NCBI GenBank assembly: GCA_018645065.1
Contig: JABGPF010000022.1
Coordinates: 1-33,856, forward strand
Length of the DNA: 33,856 nt
Origin: Phycisphaerales bacterium
GTDB taxonomy: Bacteria; Planctomycetota; Phycisphaerae; SM23-33
Direction of reading: 5' to 3'
Shown: positions 1 through 7,883 of the stretch, in pieces
Numbering within the stretch: the stretch's first letter is position 1
Layout: every line of letters starts with the position of its first letter
Notes under the pieces: model-generated
Databases searched by the model: none
The model's input: only the letters and a program-made list of their open reading frames with translations
What the model was told of the DNA's origin: nothing
Position numbers and translations under genes: made by a program

Positions 1-22
1 CCCGCCAGTGTGTTCGATATGT

Positions 23-51
23 TTTGCACATAACTTCTAATCCGTTAGAAT
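23..51 (+). promoter_or_regulatory. candidate sigma70-type promoter with overlapping palindrome
   Basis: A -35-like TTTGCA (23-28) and a -10-like TAGAAT (46-51) are separated by 17 nt. The -10 sits in a perfect inverted repeat, TTCTAA-TCCG-TTAGAA (35-50), which could be an operator or a short hairpin. The site is 80 nt upstream of the first cytochrome gene, with no other gene between. It was found by eye, the -35 matches consensus at only 4 of 6 positions, and the start of the window limits the view upstream. Confidence 0.35.
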
Positions 52-130
52 AGCTGCTGGCCTTGTGCGTTAGATAATGCAGACGATGCTGACAAAAATT
101 TCAATCTACGACTATCACGAGGACGTTTTC

Positions 131-3007
131 ATGAAACGGATCTGTCTTATAACGCTACTGCTGTCGGCGTGGTTAAACGTTGCCCAGGCCGTGACCAAAG
201 ACATACTTATCGCAGACTTCGAGGGCAAGGATTACGGCGCGTGGAAAGCGACCGGCGATGCGTTCGGTACGGCTCCGGCCCGCGGCAGGATTGCCAGGCA
301 GCAGGTCGTCAGCGGTTTTCAGGGCAAGGGGCTGATCAATACGTACCTCAAAGGCGATCGGTCGAAGGGCACGTTGACCTCGCCGGAATTCAAAATCGAG
401 CGGAATCATATCAACTTCCTGATCGGCGGCGGATCGTATGCCGGAGAAACTTGCGTCCAGCTTGTCGTGAACGGGAAAGCAGTTCGCACCGCCTGCGGCC
501 GCAATCGCGAGCTGCTTGCATGGAGCAACTGGGACGTTCGTATCCTGAAAGGCCGCACCGCACGAATCCGCGTAGTCGATAACGTCACCGGCGGATGGGG
601 ACACGTTAACGTCGATCACATATACCAGAGCGATAAAGCTAAACGCGACGTTAGGCCAGCCAAACCGCCCCGGCGCAAGCCGAGGAAAGCGGTCGTGCAA
701 CTCACGCCGGAAGAAATCAAAACTCATCGCAAAAAAGCGGCCGAACTGCTGACGAAAAACGGTGTGAACGATATTATCTTCGCCGCTCGCCAGGTCGACA
801 ACGACGGGCACTGGTACGCAAACTTCAGCTACTGGTCAAGCAATCCGAAACGAACGCTATACCATCCCGGCGGGCGACTTTGCCGCATGAACGTGAAAAC
901 CGGAAAGGTTATCTCACTGATAGACGATCCGACCGGCGGCGTGCGCGACTCGCACATGCACTACGACGGAAAGAAAATCCTCTTCTCGTATCGCAAGGGC
1001 GGTCAACCGTATTACCACCTGTACGAAATCAATATCGACGGGTCGGGGTTGCGTCAGATCACTAATGAAAAGTACGACGATATCGAACCGGTCTACCTGC
1101 CCAACGGTGATATCATATTCTGCTCGTCGCGTGCTAATCGGTTTGTGCAGTGTTATTTCGTGCGGGTGGCGACGGTTCATCGCTGCAAGCCCGACGGCAG
1201 CGACATCCGCGCACTGTCATGCAATATCGAACAGGACAACACGCCGTGGATCCTGCCTGACGGGCGAATCCTGCACCAGCGTTGGGAGTATATCGACCGC
1301 AGCCAGGTTCGATACCATCATCTCTGGACAATGAATCCCGACGGAACAAATCAGGCGATCTACTACGGCAACATGCACGGCGGGGTCGTGATGATCGACG
1401 CAAAACCGATCCCCAACACCGAGAAGGTGATCGTGTCGTTCTCGCCCGGGCATGGTCGAAAAGAACACGCAGGGATCATGACGGTTGTAGACCCGCGCAA
1501 CGGGCCTGATGATCGCAAAATGGCTGTCCGCATCAACCCCGACGCAACGCTGCGTGACCCGTATCCCGTTTCGGAAACATGCTTCCTTGCCGCTCGCGAC
1601 ACCGATATTCGCGTGTTGGACGACAAGGGTAATTCGTACATGCTTTACGATCTGCCCGCCGAATGGGTGATCGGTCCGATGAAAATCCACGAACCGCGTC
1701 CGCTGCGAGCGCGGAAACGCGAACGGTTGATTCCCGACCGGGTGGATGAGTCTCTGGCCAATGGTACGGTGATGCTCCAGGACGTTTACATTGGGCGAAG
1801 CATGCAGGGCGTCAAGCGCGGTGATATCAAGAAGCTGCTGGTCCTCGAAGCCCTGCCCAAACCGGTCAACTTCTCCGGCGGGATGGAGCCGCTTACGATA
1901 GGCGGTTCGTTTACGATGGAACGCGTGCTTGGCACGGTGCCTGTGGAGTCTGACGGATCTGCGAGTTTTGAACTGCCCGCACAGCGGAGCATCTTCTTCG
2001 TAGCGCTCGACGAGAACGATCTCTCGGTAAAACGCATGCAGAGTTTCATGGCCGTCCAGCCGGGCGAGCGCCTTAGTTGCGTCGGTTGCCATGAAGAGCG
2101 CGGTAAAACAGCTCCTCCCGGCGTGCGTTCCAAAGCGATGTACCGCCCACCCAGCAAAATCAAACCGATCGCCGGCGTGCCGGACATCTACGACTTCCCG
2201 CGCGATATCCAACCGATTCTCGATAAGCATTGCGTAGGCTGCCACGGGCCGGAAAAAACCGCCCAGGGCGGACCGTACGCCGGAAAGGTGCTGTTCGATG
2301 GCGGACGCGGACCGATGTACTCCCACAGCTACCGGACGATAACCAATAAGAAGCTAGTCTCAGACGGACGCAACGGAGCGGGAAACCGCCCGCCGCGATC
2401 TATCGGATCGTCGGCGAGCAAGCTGATGAAACTGATCGACGGGACGCACCATAAAGTGAAAGTCTCACCGAGAGAAAAAACAATGATTCGACTTTGGATC
2501 GAATCGGCGGCGACTTACCCGGGAACCTACGCGGCGCTGGGAACCGGTTCGACCGGCGGGTTGAGGCATCTGCCCAAGACCGCAATCCCCAGTTGCGTCA
2601 AGTGTCACAAAGACGGAAAGTTCGACATGCGGCTGGCGGTCAACCTGACCGATCCGGAAAAATCGCTGATACTCACCATGCCCCTAAATGGAATGGTCCG
2701 CAAGGTAAAGAAGAACGGTAAGATCGTCGCCGAACGCGTCAAGGTCTTCAAGGACGCCAACGACCCGATCTACCAGAATATTCTCTCCCAGATCAACAAG
2801 GCCAAACAGGGGCTCGACCGGACCAAACGATTCGACATGCCAGGCTTCCGCCCGAACGTTCACTACATGCGCGAAATGAAAGTTTACGGCGTCCTGCCGC
2901 CCGAATTCGATATCGAAAAAGATCCGATCAATCCATACGAAATCGATCGAAAATATTGGAAGTCGCTCTGGTACAAACCAAAGAAACCCGCTAGCGGCGG
3001 GAAGTAA
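131..3007 (+). CDS. HzsA-related triheme c-type cytochrome with PD40 propeller and N-terminal accessory domain
   Basis: Exported 958-aa protein. ATG at 131 is chosen because GAGGACG lies just upstream and a signal peptide begins there (MKRICLITLLL, probable cleavage after AQA); an in-frame ATG at 77 would bury it. Residues about 25-165 form a beta-sandwich-like domain (motifs ADFEGKDYG, FLIGGG, GGWGHVNVD) of a kind I recall from GH32 levanase-type proteins and planctomycete secreted proteins. PD40-type propeller blades follow (NIDGSGLRQIT, TMNPDGTNQ), then at about 545-650 a segment like the hydrazine synthase alpha middle domain. CxxCH heme sites begin at residues 650, 701 and 822. The C-terminus carries RFDMPGFRPNVHY, shared with the next two genes. 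First gene of a four-gene operon. No HzsB or HzsC is nearby, so hydrazine synthesis is unlikely; the role is probably extracytoplasmic redox or electron transfer, substrate unknown. Confidence 0.85.
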   Translation: MKRICLITLLLSAWLNVAQAVTKDILIADFEGKDYGAWKATGDAFGTAPARGRIARQQVVSGFQGKGLINTYLKGDRSKGTLTSPEFKIERNHINFLIGGGSYAGETCVQLVVNGKAVRTACGRNRELLAWSNWDVRILKGRTARIRVVDNVTGGWGHVNVDHIYQSDKAKRDVRPAKPPRRKPRKAVVQLTPEEIKTHRKKAAELLTKNGVNDIIFAARQVDNDGHWYANFSYWSSNPKRTLYHPGGRLCRMNVKTGKVISLIDDPTGGVRDSHMHYDGKKILFSYRKGGQPYYHLYEINIDGSGLRQITNEKYDDIEPVYLPNGDIIFCSSRANRFVQCYFVRVATVHRCKPDGSDIRALSCNIEQDNTPWILPDGRILHQRWEYIDRSQVRYHHLWTMNPDGTNQAIYYGNMHGGVVMIDAKPIPNTEKVIVSFSPGHGRKEHAGIMTVVDPRNGPDDRKMAVRINPDATLRDPYPVSETCFLAARDTDIRVLDDKGNSYMLYDLPAEWVIGPMKIHEPRPLRARKRERLIPDRVDESLANGTVMLQDVYIGRSMQGVKRGDIKKLLVLEALPKPVNFSGGMEPLTIGGSFTMERVLGTVPVESDGSASFELPAQRSIFFVALDENDLSVKRMQSFMAVQPGERLSCVGCHEERGKTAPPGVRSKAMYRPPSKIKPIAGVPDIYDFPRDIQPILDKHCVGCHGPEKTAQGGPYAGKVLFDGGRGPMYSHSYRTITNKKLVSDGRNGAGNRPPRSIGSSASKLMKLIDGTHHKVKVSPREKTMIRLWIESAATYPGTYAALGTGSTGGLRHLPKTAIPSCVKCHKDGKFDMRLAVNLTDPEKSLILTMPLNGMVRKVKKNGKIVAERVKVFKDANDPIYQNILSQINKAKQGLDRTKRFDMPGFRPNVHYMREMKVYGVLPPEFDIEKDPINPYEIDRKYWKSLWYKPKKPASGGK

Positions 3008-3048
3008 CAACGCGCCGCTGGCGTCGCATTAAATTCAGGAGAACTGCT

Positions 3049-5427
3049 ATGACTCGCTGGTCGATAACTTGCGGAATTATGATTTGTACGGCATTGTCCG
3101 GTTGGGCACAAGGGGCCGATGAATCGACACGCAAAGCCGCCGCCGCACTGCAAAAACGCGGCGTGAATGAAATCATCTTCGCCACGCGCAAAGTCGACGG
3201 CGACGGGCACTGGTACGCGAACTTCAGCTACTCGTCGAAAAATCCCAAACGCAAATACTATCACGACGGCGGGCAACTGTCGCGTCTGAACGTGAAGACC
3301 GGCAAGGTCACGCATCTGATCGACGATCCCAAAGGCGGCGTGCGCGATCCGCAGGTTCACTACGACGGAAAGAAAATTCTCTTCTCGTATCGCAAGGGCG
3401 GCCAACCGTATTACCACCTTTACGAGATCAACATCGACGGGTCCGGTCTCAAGCAGATCACCACCGGCAAGCACGACGAGATCGAGGCGATCTACCTGCC
3501 CGACGGTGATATCGTTTTCTGCACATCGCGATCCAACCGTTTCGTGCAGTGCTGGTTCACTCGCGTGGCGAACATCTACCGTTGCAAAGCCGACGGCAGC
3601 GACGCCCGGCCGCTATCGTGCAATCTTGAGCAGGACAACACGCCGTGGCTCCTGCCCGACGGACGCATTCTCCACCAGCGATGGGAATATATCGACCGCT
3701 CGCGAGTTCGCTTCCATCACCTGTGGACCATGAACCCCGACGGGACCAACCAGGCGGTTTACTACGGGAACATGCACCCGGGCATCGTGATGCTCGACGC
3801 CAAACCGATACCCGGAACGCAAAAGGTGATATCGTCATTTTCGCCGGGGCACGGTAAAAAGGAGCACGCCGGTTACATGACGATCGTCGATCCGCGCAAC
3901 GGACCGGACGATAAAACGATGGCCCAGAAAATCAATAAAGATGTGCAGTTGCGCGATCCGTATGCGATCTCGACCGACTGCTTCCTGGTCGTTCGCGATA
4001 CCGATATTCGCGTGATAGATGACAAGGGCGCCTCGGACATGCTCTATAAGTTGCCAGCAGAACTGGCTCGCCAGGGTATGAAAGTTCACGAGCCTCGCCC
4101 GCTGCAGGCCCGGAAACGCGAACGTGTGATACCATCCCGCGTGAACCTGGCGAAATCGACCGGTACACTGATGCTCCAGGACGTTAACATCGGGCGCAAC
4201 ATGAAGGGCGTTAAGCGCGGCGATATCAAGAAGCTGCTGGTGATCGAGGCGCTACCCAAGCCGGTGAATTTCTCGGGCACTATGGAGCCGATAACGCTAG
4301 GCGGTTCGTTCACGCTGGAACGCGTGCTGGGCACCGTGCCGATCGAAGAAGACGGCTCGGCGAGCTTTGAAGTGCCCGCACTGCGGAGCATTTTCTTCGT
4401 CGCGCTGGACGCAAATGGAATGAGCGTAAAACGCATGCAGAGCTTCATGGCCGTGCAGCCCGGCGAGCGCCTGAGCTGCGTAGGCTGCCACGAAGAACGC
4501 GGAAAAACCGCGCCTCCCGGAGTGCGATCAAAAGCCATGTTCCGCCCACCTAGCAAAATCACACCTTGCCCCGGGCCGGAGATTTACGACTTCCCGCGCG
4601 ACATCCAACCGATACTCGACAAGCATTGCGTAGCATGCCACGGGGCGACTAAAACCGCCAAGGGCGGACCCTACGCTGGCAAGATTCTACTGGACGGCGG
4701 ACGCGGAGCGACGTACTCGCACGGCTACTGGACACTGCACGCAAAGAAACTGGTTTCAGATGGCGACGACGCAAACGGAAACCGCGCGCCGCGAACCATC
4801 GGATCATCGGCAAGCAAGATCATGACACTGATCGACGGGTCGCACTACAAGGTAAAAGTCTCCGAACGCGAGCGAACGCTTATCCGTTTGTGGATCGACT
4901 CGGCGGCTGCGTATCCGGGCACCTACGCTGCACTGGGTAGCGGTATGGTGCGTGTGCATGCAAACGCCACAGCCCAGAAAGTGCTCAACGAGCGTTGCGG
5001 CGAGTGTCACAAGAGCGGGGGTAGGAGACCGGCTGTCAAGTTCAGCCCGGAGATAACGTTCAACCTGACAGATCCGGAAAAATCGCTGGTGTTGACCATG
5101 CCTCTCAACGGTATGGTTCGCAAGGTCAAGAAGAACGGAAAAATGGTCGACGAGTGCGTTAAGATTTTCAAGGATGCCAAAGACCCGGGCTACCAGGAAA
5201 TCCTGAAGATGATTCAAGGCGCCAAGGCCCAACTCGATAAGATCAAACGGTTCGACATGCCCGGCTTCCGCCCGAACGTTCACTATTTGCGCGAGATGAA
5301 AGTTTACGGTATCTTGCCAGCCGACTTCGATATCGCAAAGGACCCGATCGACGCTTACAAAATTGATCGCAAATATTGGGAGTCGCACTGGCACAAGCCC
5401 GTGAAGGGTGCCATCGGCGGGGAGTAG
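3049..5427 (+). CDS. HzsA-related triheme c-type cytochrome with PD40 propeller (paralog 2)
   Basis: Exported 792-aa protein starting at an ATG preceded by AGGAG at 7-nt spacing, 41 nt after the previous stop. The signal peptide is MTRWSITCGIMICTALSGWAQG. The propeller starts almost directly after it, so this copy lacks the extra N-terminal domain of paralog 1. Propeller motifs are nearly identical to paralog 1, and stretches of DNA around 3361-3440 are almost identical too. The HzsA-like middle domain begins at about residue 371. CxxCH sites start at residues 477 (CVGCH), 527 (CVACH) and 650 (CGECH), predicting three covalent hemes. The tail has the shared RFDMPGFRPNVHY motif. The family role outside anammox bacteria is not established. 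Location is inferred to be periplasmic or extracytoplasmic. Confidence 0.85.
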   Translation: MTRWSITCGIMICTALSGWAQGADESTRKAAAALQKRGVNEIIFATRKVDGDGHWYANFSYSSKNPKRKYYHDGGQLSRLNVKTGKVTHLIDDPKGGVRDPQVHYDGKKILFSYRKGGQPYYHLYEINIDGSGLKQITTGKHDEIEAIYLPDGDIVFCTSRSNRFVQCWFTRVANIYRCKADGSDARPLSCNLEQDNTPWLLPDGRILHQRWEYIDRSRVRFHHLWTMNPDGTNQAVYYGNMHPGIVMLDAKPIPGTQKVISSFSPGHGKKEHAGYMTIVDPRNGPDDKTMAQKINKDVQLRDPYAISTDCFLVVRDTDIRVIDDKGASDMLYKLPAELARQGMKVHEPRPLQARKRERVIPSRVNLAKSTGTLMLQDVNIGRNMKGVKRGDIKKLLVIEALPKPVNFSGTMEPITLGGSFTLERVLGTVPIEEDGSASFEVPALRSIFFVALDANGMSVKRMQSFMAVQPGERLSCVGCHEERGKTAPPGVRSKAMFRPPSKITPCPGPEIYDFPRDIQPILDKHCVACHGATKTAKGGPYAGKILLDGGRGATYSHGYWTLHAKKLVSDGDDANGNRAPRTIGSSASKIMTLIDGSHYKVKVSERERTLIRLWIDSAAAYPGTYAALGSGMVRVHANATAQKVLNERCGECHKSGGRRPAVKFSPEITFNLTDPEKSLVLTMPLNGMVRKVKKNGKMVDECVKIFKDAKDPGYQEILKMIQGAKAQLDKIKRFDMPGFRPNVHYLREMKVYGILPADFDIAKDPIDAYKIDRKYWESHWHKPVKGAIGGE

Positions 5428-5430
5428 TTC

Positions 5431-7881
5431 ATGCGGCGTTGGGTTATCACATGCGGTTTGCTTGTTTGTCTGGCCCAGACCGCTGCCGGTGCTGGCGCCG
5501 CCGACCAGCTGCAACAACTCGAAGTCGGCGAGATTGTTTTCGCTGTGCGGCAGGTCGACTCCGACGGGCACTGGTACGCGAACTTCGGTAACTGGTCTGA
5601 TCGGCCCGAGCGGAAACTGTATCACCCGGGCGGGCGGTTGTGCGTGCTGAACGTCCAGAGCGGGAAAGTCGTCAGCCTGATAAACGATCCCAAAGGCGGC
5701 GTGCGCGATCCGCAGGTCCACTACGATGGTAAGAAAATTCTCTTCTCGTATCGCAAGGGCGATGCGGCGTTTTACAATCTCTACGAGATCAACACTGACG
5801 GCTCGGGCCTGCGCCAGATCACCAAAGGCCCGCAGGATGATATCGAGCCGAGTTACCTGCCAGACGGCGGTATCGTTTTCTGCTCGTCGCGGGCCAGGCG
5901 GTTTGTGCAGTGCTATTTCACACGCGTCGCCACGCTCTATCGCTGCGATGCGGCCGGCGGGAAACTTCGCGCAATATCGAGCAATATCGAACACGATAAC
6001 ACACCGTGGGTCCTGCCCGACGGGCGCATAATTCACCAGCGATGGGAGTACGTCGATCGGTCGCAACTTCGCTACCATCACCTGTGGACGATGAACCCCG
6101 ACGGGACTAACCAGATGGTTTTCTACGGGAACATGCACCCTGGAACGCTGATGATCGACGCCAAGCCGATCGGGAACAGTAACAAGGTTGTCGCGTCGTT
6201 TTCGCCCGGCCATGGACGCAAGGAGCACGCTGGTTACATCACGATAGTTGACCCCAGCGGCGGCCCGGACGATCGCCAGCGGGCCCGGGTGATCTGCCAG
6301 CGGGAGATGTATCGCGACCCGTATCCGCTTTCTGAAAACTGCTTTCTCGTCGCCGGTGATACCGATATCGGCGTGCTGAACGCCAAGGGGAAATACTCGA
6401 AGCTTTACACGCTGCCCGATAAGTGGGCAGTTGGTGCGACGCAGATCCACGAACCGCGACCGCTGCGAGCCCGCAAGCGCGAGCGGGTGATTCCCCAGCG
6501 CGTGGATTTGTCCAAAGCCACGGGCACAGTCTCGCTGCAGAACGTTTACATCGGCCGCAACATGGGCGGTGTGAAACCCGGCGAAATCAAGAAGCTGATG
6601 ATCATCGAAACGCTGCCCAAGCCTGTGAATTTTTCCGGCGGATGGGAGCCAATATCGATGGGCGGAAGTTTCACGCTTCAGCGAATTCTCGGCACGGTGC
6701 CGGTAGAGTCCGATGGTTCGGCGAACTTTGAACTGCCCGCACTGCGAAGCATTTTCTTCGTTGCACTCGATAAGAACGACTTGAGCGTTAAACGCATGCA
6801 AAGCTTCATGACACTCCAGCCGGGTGAGCGATTGAGCTGTGTGGGCTGTCATGAAAATCGCGGGAAAACCGCGCCGCCCGGTAAGCGGCCTCTGGCGATG
6901 CGCCGTGCGGCTAGCAAGATCGAACGATACAAAAACGTTCCGGACGTTTTCGATTTCCCACGCGACATTCAGCCGATCCTGGACAAGCATTGCGTCGCCT
7001 GCCACGGCTACGCCAAGACGCCGCAAGGCGGTCCGCGATCCGGCGGGGTGATTCTCACTGGCGATCGTGGTCCGTATTATTCGCACAGTTATTTTTCGCT
7101 GACGGTTACCGGCCAGTTTGCCGACGGGCGAAACGGTGACGGGAACCGCGCCCCGCGGATGATTGGTTCATCGGCCAGTGCGATTATGAAAAAGATAAGC
7201 GGGGCCCATCACAAGGTGAAGTTATCTGCGCATGAGCGGACGATGATTCGCCTTTGGATTGACGCGGCGGCGACATATCCCGGCACGTACGCCGCGTTGG
7301 GTACGGGCATGATCGATCGCACGCCGTCGCTTGACCCGAAAAAGAGTTTCGCCAATCAGAAGGTTTCTGCCGCAGTGAGCAGGCGGTGCGTTTCATGTCA
7401 CCGCGGTAAGATGCGCATGCCGAGTTCGCCGGGCCATCTTATCATTAAAGGTTTCCGCCGTGGCGGGCATATCGATCCGCACGAGCCGGGCATGCGGTAT
7501 TCGTCGCACATCGTTTTCAACTTGTCCAAACCGGCAAGCTCGCTGTTCCTGCTGGCTCCGCTATCGAAGCAGGCTGGCGGATACGGTATCTGCCGACCGA
7601 TCGGAACCGATCTGAAAAAACGCCACGATCCTATTTTCAAATCGACGGATGACGCCGACTATAAATTGATACTCGGCGCGATCGATGATGCGAAGAATTA
7701 TCTCGAGAAGATCAAGCGGTTTGACATGCCTGGCTTCCGGCCTAACGTGCACTACTTGCGCGAAATGAAGGCTTACGGGATCCTGGCTCCGAAATTCGAT
7801 CTCGACACGGGCCTGATAAACCCGTACAAAACAGACGAAAAATACTGGCGATCGCACTGGTATCTCCCAGAGGTGAAATGA
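5431..7881 (+). CDS. HzsA-related triheme c-type cytochrome with PD40 propeller (paralog 3)
   Basis: Exported 816-aa protein whose ATG is only 3 nt after the paralog 2 stop; a GGGGAG stretch at the end of paralog 2 can serve as its ribosome site, so translational coupling is likely. Signal peptide MRRWVITCGLLVCLAQTAAG, probable cleavage near GAGA-AD. Architecture matches paralog 2: propeller, HzsA-like middle domain from about residue 364, and CxxCH sites at residues 470 (CVGCH), 521 (CVACH) and 653 (CVSCH). Between the third heme site and the shared RFDMPGFRPNVHY tail it has a longer, His/Gly-rich insert than its relatives, which may alter the environment of heme 3. Substrate and partners are unknown. 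Confidence 0.85.
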   Translation: MRRWVITCGLLVCLAQTAAGAGAADQLQQLEVGEIVFAVRQVDSDGHWYANFGNWSDRPERKLYHPGGRLCVLNVQSGKVVSLINDPKGGVRDPQVHYDGKKILFSYRKGDAAFYNLYEINTDGSGLRQITKGPQDDIEPSYLPDGGIVFCSSRARRFVQCYFTRVATLYRCDAAGGKLRAISSNIEHDNTPWVLPDGRIIHQRWEYVDRSQLRYHHLWTMNPDGTNQMVFYGNMHPGTLMIDAKPIGNSNKVVASFSPGHGRKEHAGYITIVDPSGGPDDRQRARVICQREMYRDPYPLSENCFLVAGDTDIGVLNAKGKYSKLYTLPDKWAVGATQIHEPRPLRARKRERVIPQRVDLSKATGTVSLQNVYIGRNMGGVKPGEIKKLMIIETLPKPVNFSGGWEPISMGGSFTLQRILGTVPVESDGSANFELPALRSIFFVALDKNDLSVKRMQSFMTLQPGERLSCVGCHENRGKTAPPGKRPLAMRRAASKIERYKNVPDVFDFPRDIQPILDKHCVACHGYAKTPQGGPRSGGVILTGDRGPYYSHSYFSLTVTGQFADGRNGDGNRAPRMIGSSASAIMKKISGAHHKVKLSAHERTMIRLWIDAAATYPGTYAALGTGMIDRTPSLDPKKSFANQKVSAAVSRRCVSCHRGKMRMPSSPGHLIIKGFRRGGHIDPHEPGMRYSSHIVFNLSKPASSLFLLAPLSKQAGGYGICRPIGTDLKKRHDPIFKSTDDADYKLILGAIDDAKNYLEKIKRFDMPGFRPNVHYLREMKAYGILAPKFDLDTGLINPYKTDEKYWRSHWYLPEVK

Positions 7882-7883
7882 GC

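Noticed and set aside
1217-2326. 369-aa open frame antisense to cytochrome paralog 1
   Set aside because: Same antisense frame effect in GC-rich coding DNA, no domain and no ribosome site noted.
4804-7086. 760-aa open frame on the minus strand across the junction of cytochrome paralogs 2 and 3
   Set aside because: It lies fully antisense to two strongly supported genes; its translation is rich in Arg, His and Val, as expected from the complementary frame, and has no recognisable domain.
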